Below, one piece after another: positions 18,326 through 26,461 of a stretch of DNA of 64,000 nucleotides. Source of the stretch: Solibacteraceae bacterium (GTDB lineage Bacteria > Acidobacteriota > Terriglobia > Bryobacterales > Bryobacteraceae); NCBI GenBank assembly GCA_021324015.1, contig JAJPJX010000151.1:1-64000 (forward strand). Direction: 5' to 3'. A program made the translations under genes and the position numbers. The notes below the pieces were generated by a model, which was given only the letters and a program-made list of their open reading frames with translations, ran no database searches and was not told the origin of the DNA. Numbering within the stretch: the first letter of the stretch is position 1; each line of letters begins with the position of its first letter.

Positions 18326-19975
18326 ATGGCCCTGAAACATGTTAACGCAATTATTGTGGGCGCTGGCGCCGGCGGCGGCATCGTGGCCAAGGAACTGGCC
18401 GAGGCAGGCTTGCGCGTGGTGTTGCTGGAGCGCGGCAAGTGGTACACGCCCTTTGACTGCCGCAAAGACGACCTGCGCAACCAGCGCACCACCGTGCTGG
18501 GCAACGCCTTCGGCCCCGACGACGAACGCTCCCCGCGCGTCCTGGTGGATGCCCAAGGCCACCCCAGCGTAGTCCGGGCCAGCCAGGGCGGCTACCAGAA
18601 CAACGCCGCCTGCGTGGGCGGCGGCACTTTCAGCTACGGCGCTATGGCCTGGCGTTTCATGGAGAAAGACTTCCGCATGCGGTCCACCTATGGGCCCGTG
18701 CCCGGGAGCACGCTCGAAGACTGGCCCATCCGCTACCAGGACCTGGAGCCCTACTATGAGAAGGCCGAGTGGGAGATCGGCGTATCCGGCGACGATTCCG
18801 GCAACCCGTTCAAGGCTCCACGGCGCAAGCCGCTGCCTATGCCCCCGCTTCCTCCCAACCGCGAGTACCAGATTCTGCTCCCGGCGGCGCAGCGACTGGG
18901 ACTGCACCCCTTTGACATTCCCATGCTTCGCAACAGCGTGCCCTATAACGGGCGGCCCGCCTGCATGCGCTGCCGCTGGTGCGTGGGCTTTGCGTGCGAG
19001 GTGGATGCCAAGTGCGGCACGCACAACACGGTCATTCCCAAGGCCCTGGCTACCGGCAACTGCGAATTGCGAACCGAAGCCGTGGCCAAAGAGATTCTCA
19101 GCGATGAACACGGGCGGGTCACCGGGGTGGCCTACTTCAATGCTGAAGGTCGCCTCGAGCAGCAGACCGCCGACCTGGTGATCGTCTCCTGTGCGGCCAT
19201 TGAATCTGCGCGCCTGTTGCTGAACTCGCCCAGCCGCCTGTTTCCCCACGGCCTGGGCAATCGCTACGACTGGGTGGGACGCAACCTGCAGGGTCACACC
19301 TATTCCGGCGCATACGGATTGTTCGATTTCGACGTTTACGACGATGTTGGCCCCGGCGCGGGCATTGCCGTCAGCGACTACAATCACGGCAACCCGGGAC
19401 TGGCCGGCGGCGGGGTACTGTGCAACGAGTTCATCCGCCTGCCTTACCAGTTCGTGACGGCCATCCCCCCGTCAGTGCCGCGCTGGGGTAAAGCGCACAA
19501 GGATTTCATGCGCAAGTGGTACCGGCGCAGCATGGCCGTGCAGGGCCCCACCCAGGAAATGCCGGTCTTCGATTCGCGCGTGCAGGTGGACCCCGCCGTG
19601 CGCGACTACTGGGGCATTCCCGTGGCGCGGCTCTCCGGCGACAAGCATCCCCACACCATGGAGATCGCCAACGCCATGACGGGAAAGGCCGAGCAGTGGC
19701 TGCGGGAAGCGGGCGCCATCCAGACGTGGAAAAAGCTGCCCGGGCGCGGCCTCAGCGGCGGCCAGCACCAGGCCGGCACCTGCCGCATGGGAGACGATCC
19801 GAAGACCTCCGTGGTGGACAAGTTGTGCCGGGTGCACGATGTCGAGAACCTCTACGTGATCGACGGTAGCGTGCACGTCACCAACGGCGGCTTCAACCCC
19901 GTGCTGACCATCATGGCCATCGCCTACTATGCCTCGGCCAACCTGGTGAAGACCTGGAGAAGAGGCCGCGTATGA
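18326..19975 (+). CDS. GMC-family FAD-dependent dehydrogenase (large subunit)
   Basis: A 549-residue flavoprotein without its own signal peptide, expected to travel with the Tat-signalled small subunit. The dinucleotide site is IIVGAGAGGGIVAKELAEAG near residue 8. The FAD region NAACVGGGTFSYGAMAWRF and the C-terminal block HQAGTCRMG followed by VIDGSVHVTNGGFNPVLT are the GMC/gluconate-dehydrogenase signatures. A Cys cluster (CMRCRWCVGFACEVDAKCG, about residues 213-231) is seen in the membrane-bound sugar dehydrogenase branch and may bind an iron-sulfur cluster. It probably oxidises a sugar, sugar acid or alcohol in the periplasm. Its last four bases overlap the start of the cytochrome gene. 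Confidence 0.95.
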   Translation: MALKHVNAIIVGAGAGGGIVAKELAEAGLRVVLLERGKWYTPFDCRKDDLRNQRTTVLGNAFGPDDERSPRVLVDAQGHPSVVRASQGGYQNNAACVGGGTFSYGAMAWRFMEKDFRMRSTYGPVPGSTLEDWPIRYQDLEPYYEKAEWEIGVSGDDSGNPFKAPRRKPLPMPPLPPNREYQILLPAAQRLGLHPFDIPMLRNSVPYNGRPACMRCRWCVGFACEVDAKCGTHNTVIPKALATGNCELRTEAVAKEILSDEHGRVTGVAYFNAEGRLEQQTADLVIVSCAAIESARLLLNSPSRLFPHGLGNRYDWVGRNLQGHTYSGAYGLFDFDVYDDVGPGAGIAVSDYNHGNPGLAGGGVLCNEFIRLPYQFVTAIPPSVPRWGKAHKDFMRKWYRRSMAVQGPTQEMPVFDSRVQVDPAVRDYWGIPVARLSGDKHPHTMEIANAMTGKAEQWLREAGAIQTWKKLPGRGLSGGQHQAGTCRMGDDPKTSVVDKLCRVHDVENLYVIDGSVHVTNGGFNPVLTIMAIAYYASANLVKTWRRGRV

Positions 19976-21111
19976 AGCGGGCGGCCTTCGTGGCGGGATT
20001 GCTGGTTCTGGCGCTCCTGCTGATGATTCCCGGCGCGAGCCTCTACTATGAATCCGGCTCCGGCGAAGCCTGCGCGCGCTGCCACGAAATCCGCGGCAGC
20101 TTCGAGAACTGGCAGGCGTCCACGCACCGCTCGGTGCCCTGCAAAGGCTGCCACGGCGACGCTCTGACGCTCGATGCGGAGTTCCACATGACCAATCTGC
20201 GGCGCGTCTCCACGCACCTGCGCGGCGATGTGCCGGAGCAGGTGCGCATCCGGGAGCGCGACGCCCTGCGCATGCTCGAGCGCTGCCGCAACTGCCACCG
20301 CCAGGAATTCGCCGACTGGCAGGCCGGCCCGCACGGCATTAGCTACGACCGGATCTTCCTGGACAAGGAACACAATCGCAAGCAATTGCTCATGGACGAT
20401 TGTTTACGGTGCCATGGTGCCTGGTTCGAGGGCAGCATCAGGGACCTGGTCACGCCCATCGATAGCCGCGGCCCGTGGCGGTTGCGCGATGCGGGACGAC
20501 GAACCCTGCCCGTCATGCCCTGCATGGCCTGCCACCAGATGCACCGCCGCGGCCAGCCCCTGGCCCGGCCGCCGGCCACTCTGCTGCCTCCCGGCCCCAA
20601 TCAGGAATTACACCGCCCGTCACTGGCCTTGTACGACCGCCGCGAGCGGACCTTTGTCTCCACGGCCGCGCTACCGATGCCGGCCATGCGGGAAGGCCCG
20701 CGGCGAGTGAAGATGAGCCCCGACGCGAGGCAGGGGATCTGCTATCAATGCCATGCCCCCCTGGCCTCCTTTCAAGTGAATTCCGGAGACGACCGCACGG
20801 CCATCGGCGTGCACGAGGGCCTCAGTTGCCTGGCCTGCCATCTAAGGCACGGCCAGCAGACCCGGGCCTCCTGCGCCACCTGCCATCCGCGACTCTCCAA
20901 CTGCGGCCTGGACGTGGAAAAGATGGATACGACCTTCAAGGACAAGAACAGCAAGCACAACATCCACTTCGTGAAGTGCGCCGATTGCCACACCAAAGGC
21001 GTGCCGAAGCGCCGCACTCCGCAGGCGGGAGCGCCGGTGGCTACACGTCCACTTCCGGCCACTCCACCACGCGCCGCTCGTAAATTGCCTTTCGCCCCAG
21101 CATCGCCGTGA
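19972..21111 (+). CDS. Nine-haem membrane-anchored c-type cytochrome
   Basis: A 379-residue protein with an N-terminal membrane segment (about residues 4-26) and nine CxxCH haem-attachment motifs: CARCH, CKGCH, CRNCH, CLRCH, CMACH, CYQCH, CLACH, CATCH and CADCH. It starts at an ATG that overlaps the stop of the GMC gene (ATGA), so the two are translationally coupled. It should take electrons from the flavoprotein and pass them to the quinone pool, a terminal oxidase or an external acceptor. Known gluconate dehydrogenases use a three-haem cytochrome, so this larger relative is unusual. The last 71 bases overlap the convergent Gfo/Idh gene; the tail after the ninth haem looks unstructured. Confidence 0.93.
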   Translation: MKRAAFVAGLLVLALLLMIPGASLYYESGSGEACARCHEIRGSFENWQASTHRSVPCKGCHGDALTLDAEFHMTNLRRVSTHLRGDVPEQVRIRERDALRMLERCRNCHRQEFADWQAGPHGISYDRIFLDKEHNRKQLLMDDCLRCHGAWFEGSIRDLVTPIDSRGPWRLRDAGRRTLPVMPCMACHQMHRRGQPLARPPATLLPPGPNQELHRPSLALYDRRERTFVSTAALPMPAMREGPRRVKMSPDARQGICYQCHAPLASFQVNSGDDRTAIGVHEGLSCLACHLRHGQQTRASCATCHPRLSNCGLDVEKMDTTFKDKNSKHNIHFVKCADCHTKGVPKRRTPQAGAPVATRPLPATPPRAARKLPFAPASP

Positions 21112-22159
21112 GTGTGGAGATACGCGCGGATTCGGCGTTGTTCAGCGGCTGCTTCTTTCCGCGAACATTGTCGATGAAGGCTGCCAGCGAGTGATAGGTC
21201 GCCTGGTCGCCGGGGGCGGCATCCGGCACTTCCAGTTTGTGCTCGCCCTTTTGGCCCAGTTCCACGTACGTCGCGGCAGCCAGGTCGATGGCCGCCTGCG
21301 AGCCGAACACCCGCTCCTTGATGCCGGAGAATCCCGGCGGATCGAAATACAGGTGCGTGAACGTCAAGCGGATATCGTCGGGGAACTCGTAGATCACGGT
21401 GTAGTTATCCATCGTGGTCCGTCCCGGCGGAATGTTTTTGTAGAGGTTGACGCCGCCCGATCCGTAGGCGCGCAGGGGATGGCTGCCGGCGGCCCACACC
21501 ATCAGGTCGATGATGTGGCAGGCCTGCTCCACGATATTGTCGCCTGACCGTGTGCGGTCGAAATACCACAGCGTCTGGCGCGGCAGGTCGCCGGTATTGC
21601 GATACCCTTGCAGGAACAGCACCTTTCCGATCCCGCCGCTATGGATGTAGCGCATCGCCGCGGCGCGGTTCGGGTCGTGTCGCAACTGGAAGCCGGCTTG
21701 AAAGATGCCCTTGGCGCTGGCGGCTGCGTTGGTGACGATGCGGCAGTCCTCCGGCGTGATCGCCATGGGTTTCTCGCAGTACACGTGCTTGCCGACTTCC
21801 AGGCTGGCCACGGCCATTTCCTTGTGGAAGTCCACCGGGGTCGCGATCACCACCGCGTCAATGTCTTTCCGGTCCAGCAGCTTGCGGTATTCGGCGTAGC
21901 CCTCGGGGGAGTGGCCGGCCGCCTTGGCCGCGTCCATTGCCTTTTGCAGGGTCTCGGGGTTGATGTCGCAGATGGCGACCACCTGGATCCCCTGCACCTT
22001 GAGCATGTTGCGCAACAGGTACGAGCCCCGATTGCCCACCCCGATGAATGCCACCCGCACCGCGTCGTTGGGTGACTGCGCGGAAAGCAGGGCGGCCGAA
22101 CCCACGGCTGCTGCCGGAACCCGCAAAAAGTGCCGCCGGGTCACATCCTGTTCGCTCAT
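21041..22159 (-). CDS. Exported Gfo/Idh/MocA-family oxidoreductase
   Basis: A 372-residue NAD(P)-dependent oxidoreductase with a twin-arginine-like leader (VTRRHFLRVPAAAVGSAALL). The Rossmann motif is VAFIGVGNRGSYLLRNML, the EKPM hallmark follows (YCEKPMAI), and the catalytic region is near the CHIID segment. The start at 22159 has GGGAG eight bases upstream; an in-frame ATG at 22186 lacks one and lies inside the preceding gene's end. It converges on the nine-haem cytochrome. It lies downstream of the FG-GAP and GAF genes on the same strand. The substrate is not known. Confidence 0.95.
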   Translation of the reverse strand: MSEQDVTRRHFLRVPAAAVGSAALLSAQSPNDAVRVAFIGVGNRGSYLLRNMLKVQGIQVVAICDINPETLQKAMDAAKAAGHSPEGYAEYRKLLDRKDIDAVVIATPVDFHKEMAVASLEVGKHVYCEKPMAITPEDCRIVTNAAASAKGIFQAGFQLRHDPNRAAAMRYIHSGGIGKVLFLQGYRNTGDLPRQTLWYFDRTRSGDNIVEQACHIIDLMVWAAGSHPLRAYGSGGVNLYKNIPPGRTTMDNYTVIYEFPDDIRLTFTHLYFDPPGFSGIKERVFGSQAAIDLAAATYVELGQKGEHKLEVPDAAPGDQATYHSLAAFIDNVRGKKQPLNNAESARISTLTAMLGRKAIYERRVVEWPEVDV

Positions 22160-22182
22160 TCTTTGGCTCCCTCGAATTGGTT

Positions 22183-22641
22183 TCATCTGGTTTTTGCACG
22201 GGCCAGCACTCTTCCGGCGGCCATCAACAACTCCGTCTCTTCCGGGGAGAACGTGCGCTCCGCCCGGTTGGCGATACCTAGTGTACCCGCCACCTCATCG
22301 CCGTCCAGGATCGGCACGACCAAGGCGCCCTCCATCCCGGTCAGCTTGGCGCCTGCTTTCACGTTTCCGCTGGTATCCGTCTGAATGTTGCAGACGGTCA
22401 CCGGTTCCTTCCGCTCGGCCGCCAGCCCAGCCATACCCTTCCCGATCGGCACCAGTTGCACGCGCTCCAGCACGACGGGCGGAATGCCATCGCTCGCGGC
22501 CTTCAGGTGCAGCACGCCGTCCGCCTCCAGCAGGTGAATCGTGCCGGTATCGGCGTGAAAGTGCGCGATAATCAGCCGCAAGGCTTCCGCAAGACCGTCC
22601 GGTCTCGTCAAGGCTTGTCCCACTTGTTCGGTCAGGCTCAT
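22183..22641 (-). CDS. GAF-domain protein
   Basis: A 152-residue stand-alone GAF domain. Typical features are TGTIHLLEADGVLHLKA, the central VPIGKGMAGLAAERKEPV, and GALVVPILDGDEVAGTLGIAN. No cyclase, kinase or output domain is attached. It may be a small-molecule or redox sensor such as the free-methionine sulfoxide reductase-like group, but the catalytic cysteines of that group are not obvious. It overlaps the upstream FG-GAP gene by four bases (ATGA), so it is cotranslated with it. Confidence 0.9.
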   Translation of the reverse strand: MSLTEQVGQALTRPDGLAEALRLIIAHFHADTGTIHLLEADGVLHLKAASDGIPPVVLERVQLVPIGKGMAGLAAERKEPVTVCNIQTDTSGNVKAGAKLTGMEGALVVPILDGDEVAGTLGIANRAERTFSPEETELLMAAGRVLARAKTR

Positions 22642-23768
22642 TTTCGCTTGGTCAGGTTCTCAAACAGGAATAACCCGCTCTTGCCCGCCACCGCGAAATC
22701 CAGGTCGCCGTCCCCGTCGATGTCCACCACCGGGATCTGCATTCCCCCTCCGGTGCGCGTGCTGTAGTCCACGACGTGTTTGATCCACTCGACTTTCCCG
22801 CCATCCGTTTTACGATATTCGTACCAGTAAACTCCGAGCGGCTCGCGCGCACCGGGATCGTGATCGTGCGCCATGTAGCGCTTGCCTGTAACAAACTCCG
22901 GCTTGCCGTCTCCGTTCAGGTCCACCATAGTCATGGCGTGCGCCTGCGACCAGGTGTCATCGATCATGTGCTTGGTCCACGTGCCGCCTTCGCCCTGCTC
23001 CATCCAGAACACGCCGTAGTCGTGCGCGAGGGTGGTTACCAGGTCGTTGCGTCCGTCGCCGTTCACGTCCACCGCATAGATGAAGCCGGTGGCGCCCAGG
23101 TCAAAATCGGGGTGCCATTTCCAGTCGCCCCTGCGGGGGTCGGCCGGGGCTTCGAACCAACCTTTGGGCGTGATCACGTCATTGCGGCCGTCGCCGTTCA
23201 CATCACCCGCGCCAATCCCGTGGCCATGGCTGGTGGGGCTCACCACGTGCTTGACCAGCGCGCCGCTGCGCGCCTCGTACCACTCCAGCGCGTGCTTCGC
23301 ATCGCCGAACTGCGGCAGCACTTCGTGTGCTTTCCCATCGTTATCCAGGTCCACCAGGAAGGCGAACTCGATCGGCGAAGTGTTCTCCACCATGTGCTCC
23401 TTCCATTCGCCTTTCGCCCGGCCGGGATTCTCCTCCCAGATCAGGCGGCGCGAAAACCAGGAGCAGCTCACGATATCCACACGGCCGTCGCCGTTCACAT
23501 CCAGCGGCAGGTCGCTGAAATTGTCGATGTACCCGTTCTGAAACGGCAGGGAGCGGAATTTGTGCCTGATCCAGCGGGGCGCCTCGTACCAGTTCTCTCC
23601 GGAAACGATGTCCGGTTTGCCGTCGCCGTTGAGATCCGCCACCGCGCAACTCTCGCTGGCGCCCAGGTCGAGCGTGTGCTTCTCGAAAGGAATCTCTTCC
23701 GGACGGCTCGCGGTCCATGCCAGCGCGCCGGCCAGGCACAGTCCCATCGCGATCAAAGGCCGCGTCAT
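22638..23768 (-). CDS. Secreted FG-GAP/VCBS repeat protein (beta-propeller)
   Basis: A 376-residue protein with a signal peptide (MTRPLIAMGLCLAGALAW) and about seven Ca-binding-type repeats of the form DxNGDGxxDxV: DLNGDGKPDI, DVNGDGRVDI, DLDNDGKAH, DVNGDGRNDV, DVNGDGRNDL, DLNGDGKPEF and DIDGDGDLDF. These give a seven-bladed integrin-alpha-like propeller. Function is unknown; such proteins are common and abundant in acidobacteria and planctomycetes. The ATG at 23768 was chosen over GTG 23774 because a TACAAT box ends seven bases upstream of it. It is followed by the GAF gene with a four-base overlap. Confidence 0.92.
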   Translation of the reverse strand: MTRPLIAMGLCLAGALAWTASRPEEIPFEKHTLDLGASESCAVADLNGDGKPDIVSGENWYEAPRWIRHKFRSLPFQNGYIDNFSDLPLDVNGDGRVDIVSCSWFSRRLIWEENPGRAKGEWKEHMVENTSPIEFAFLVDLDNDGKAHEVLPQFGDAKHALEWYEARSGALVKHVVSPTSHGHGIGAGDVNGDGRNDVITPKGWFEAPADPRRGDWKWHPDFDLGATGFIYAVDVNGDGRNDLVTTLAHDYGVFWMEQGEGGTWTKHMIDDTWSQAHAMTMVDLNGDGKPEFVTGKRYMAHDHDPGAREPLGVYWYEYRKTDGGKVEWIKHVVDYSTRTGGGMQIPVVDIDGDGDLDFAVAGKSGLFLFENLTKRK

Positions 23769-23775
23769 GCGCACG

Positions 23776-23781
23776 ATTGTA
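23776..23781 (-). promoter_or_regulatory. -10-like TACAAT box, leaderless spacing to FG-GAP gene
   Basis: TACAAT on the minus strand ends seven bases before the ATG at 23768. The predicted transcript start coincides with the start codon. Confidence 0.45.
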
Positions 23782-23812
23782 CCTCTTGCATCACGGAGTC
23801 CGCCTGCAGCGC

Positions 23813-26461
23813 CTACTCGGCCAGCACCAATCCGGAGGGCAATTCCTCACCGAATATCCGACCCAAAGCCTGCTCGTCCCGCTCCTCCTCGGCTTCCAGG
23901 ATGGCGAGGTACCGCTCCGGGTTGGGCAATTTCTCGAGCGTGCGGTGGACGGTGGCGAACGTGGCTGCGGAAACGTCCCGGGTAGGATCCTGGGTGCGGC
24001 GCGCCATAGCTGCCAGCGCGTCACCCGCCGTCGGAATGGCCAACACCACCTCCACCCAGCGTGCGGCCGTGGCCGGCGGAAGCACCTGGTTGATGGGGCC
24101 GTAAAAGAGTTCGCGCGCCCCCAGCCGCGAGAGACACCACAGCTCGCTCTCCCGGAAGTCGCCTGCCTTGATACGGCGCACCAGCGTGTCACCCAGCTCC
24201 GTTCGCGTTCCGGCCGGCAGCAATTCCAGGCTCGAAGCCGTGCGCCACATCTCGCGCAAAAGGCTGGAATTGAGGCGCTGCTTCTTGCCACCCCGTGGGA
24301 TCAGGGCCGCGGAGAGGCGCTGGTAGAGATCGATCTGCTGGTTGCGGTTGAGGCCGCCAGACACGCGCCCCCAGAAAATCCACCAGTCGATCTCGCACTG
24401 CACCTGGTTGGCATATTGCAGGCCGGAGGCATACATGCGGCGGGTCTGTTCGATGCGGAAATCGTCACCTGGAAAGCCGAAGCCCGGCCGCAGGCAGAAG
24501 CCGCAGAGATTCAGCCAGCGAGCCTCGTAGGCGGGGCTCTTTTTGCGCCCGTCGGCAGCCGCCAGGAAAGCGTCCGCCATTTGCCGGATGGTAGCCAGCG
24601 GCCAGGAATTCCGGCCCAGTCCGAGAATCTGCTCCAGTTTCGCCGGCAGTTCTTCGGGCGCCACGGGCGATTTGGCGGTGTTGGAGAAGACCGCCCCGAT
24701 CAACTCGAGCGCCTGCCTGAGGGCCTCTTCGCTGATCACCGCCGCCGGCTTACGCGCGGCCGGCGCGGCGGCGGCCTGGCGCAACTCGAATTGCAGCCGC
24801 CAGCGATTGTCGCTGATCTTGGATTCGCACCAGGTCTCCAGCGTGCCGATTTCAGTGAGCCGCGCGCCGAGCTTCACCGGAATGAATCGCTCGCCGGTCT
24901 TCTTGCCGAAGCGGATCACCGCGTGCAACGGCGCGTGCAGGTGCAAATCCGGATCGGCAGCGGCAAACTGCACCACGTCGCCCAGCTTGTCTTCCGTGCG
25001 GGTCAGCGAGCTGTAGAGCCGGAAGGAGACCGGCTTGTTGGCCACCAGTTGCAGATCCTCGCGATCGATTTCGAGCGTGGCGCCTTCCTCCGCTCCGCGC
25101 GGAACCATGCAGATGGCGGCGATCCGGTCTCCGGCAGGCGCGGCCGCCTCTCCGACGTCGATGTAATAGGTGCGCGGCAGGCCGCCGCGCACCAGCACCC
25201 CGCTGCCCGTCGTGCGCACGTAGGAGTAATAGGCTGCCCCCGCGGCCACCGCCAGATCCAGGTCGCGGTTCTCCAGAATCTCCGGGCGCTTCCCGTACCA
25301 GTGGCCCACCACGTCGGCGACCCTCTGGCGCAGGATCTCGGGAATGAAGAAGCCGCCGTTGAAGAGGATCGCGTCGGGCGCCTGGCCCGCGCCTTCCAGA
25401 AACGCGTTCAGGTGGCGCGTGATGGCCGGATCGGAGACATACGGCAGCCCCAGTTCGCGGAACAGGCTGCGTTTCTCTTCCTTGGGAGCTTCGCCGCGCG
25501 CGGTCAGCGGCAGAAACCCCTCGAGCGCCAGTTCCAGGGCTTCCTCGCGCAGGATTTCGTTCTTCAGTGTCTTGCCGATTAGCGCCGAGCCCGCACCCAA
25601 CACCGTGATTTCCACGCTCTTTAGGTGCGGATCGTTGAGCAGGCGTTCTTTGGCCGCGGAGCACTGCCGCCGGAGCCCGCTGCGCTGCCGGATGGAGAGC
25701 GGCACGCCCAGCTTGGTTTCCACCAGCCAGGCCAGCGTCAGGTCCAGGTTGTCGCCGCCCAGCAGCAGGTGCCGCCCGACGGCGGTGCGCGTGAAGTTGA
25801 CCAGGTCGCCTTCGCGCGAAACGCGGATCAGGCTGAAATCGCTGGTGCCGCCGCCCACATCGCAGACCAACACCACCTGACCGTCATAAAGCAGCTTGCG
25901 CGATTGTGCCAGGTTGTTGGCGATCCAGGAATAGAACGCCGCGGCGGGCTCTTCGAGCAGAGTGAGTTTGGGCAGCCCCGCTTCGGCTGCCGCCATCACC
26001 GTGAGTTCCCGCGCCTCCTCGTCGAACGAGGCGGGCACCGTAAGCACGATCTCCTGCTCTGCCAGCGGCATGCCCATGGCCTGGTCCCACTCCGCGCGGA
26101 ACTTGGCCAGAAAGCGCGTCGAGACGTCCACCGGCGACAGGACCCTGCCGGTTTCCGGCGAATCCCACGGCAGGATTTTCGCGGTGCGGTCCACATCCGG
26201 ATTCGAAAGCCAGGACTTGGCCGAATGCACCAGCCGGGTGGGCACCAGGGCTCCCTGCTCGCGGGCATACGTCCCCACCGGCTCGCCATCTTCCAGGAAC
26301 AGGAACGAGGGCAGCGTGCGGCGCGGCTCTACCCGTCCTGGAGCCACCAGTTGCGGCGTGTCGAAAATATGAATGGGGGGAAAATCCTGCTCGCCGGCTT
26401 CCTGTTCGTGGATGTAGGCCAGGGCGGAGTTGGTGGTTCCGAGGTCGATACCAATCTTCAT
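23813..26461 (-). CDS. Hsp70-family ATPase, large non-canonical form (882 aa)
   Basis: The N-terminal half is an Hsp70/actin-fold nucleotide-binding domain: phosphate-1 IGIDLGTTNSALAYI, phosphate-2 LVCDVGGGTSDFSLI, LLGGDNLDLT, and an adenosine-site block AILFNGGFFIPEILRQRV. Residues beyond about 500 do not look like a DnaK substrate-binding domain, and no EEVD-like tail is present; a helical region of about 300 residues takes its place. It is probably a specialised chaperone or a regulatory ATPase rather than housekeeping DnaK. The ATG overlaps the stop of the preceding Hsp70 gene by four bases, so the two are coupled. Confidence 0.92.
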   Translation of the reverse strand: MKIGIDLGTTNSALAYIHEQEAGEQDFPPIHIFDTPQLVAPGRVEPRRTLPSFLFLEDGEPVGTYAREQGALVPTRLVHSAKSWLSNPDVDRTAKILPWDSPETGRVLSPVDVSTRFLAKFRAEWDQAMGMPLAEQEIVLTVPASFDEEARELTVMAAAEAGLPKLTLLEEPAAAFYSWIANNLAQSRKLLYDGQVVLVCDVGGGTSDFSLIRVSREGDLVNFTRTAVGRHLLLGGDNLDLTLAWLVETKLGVPLSIRQRSGLRRQCSAAKERLLNDPHLKSVEITVLGAGSALIGKTLKNEILREEALELALEGFLPLTARGEAPKEEKRSLFRELGLPYVSDPAITRHLNAFLEGAGQAPDAILFNGGFFIPEILRQRVADVVGHWYGKRPEILENRDLDLAVAAGAAYYSYVRTTGSGVLVRGGLPRTYYIDVGEAAAPAGDRIAAICMVPRGAEEGATLEIDREDLQLVANKPVSFRLYSSLTRTEDKLGDVVQFAAADPDLHLHAPLHAVIRFGKKTGERFIPVKLGARLTEIGTLETWCESKISDNRWRLQFELRQAAAAPAARKPAAVISEEALRQALELIGAVFSNTAKSPVAPEELPAKLEQILGLGRNSWPLATIRQMADAFLAAADGRKKSPAYEARWLNLCGFCLRPGFGFPGDDFRIEQTRRMYASGLQYANQVQCEIDWWIFWGRVSGGLNRNQQIDLYQRLSAALIPRGGKKQRLNSSLLREMWRTASSLELLPAGTRTELGDTLVRRIKAGDFRESELWCLSRLGARELFYGPINQVLPPATAARWVEVVLAIPTAGDALAAMARRTQDPTRDVSAATFATVHRTLEKLPNPERYLAILEAEEERDEQALGRIFGEELPSGLVLAE

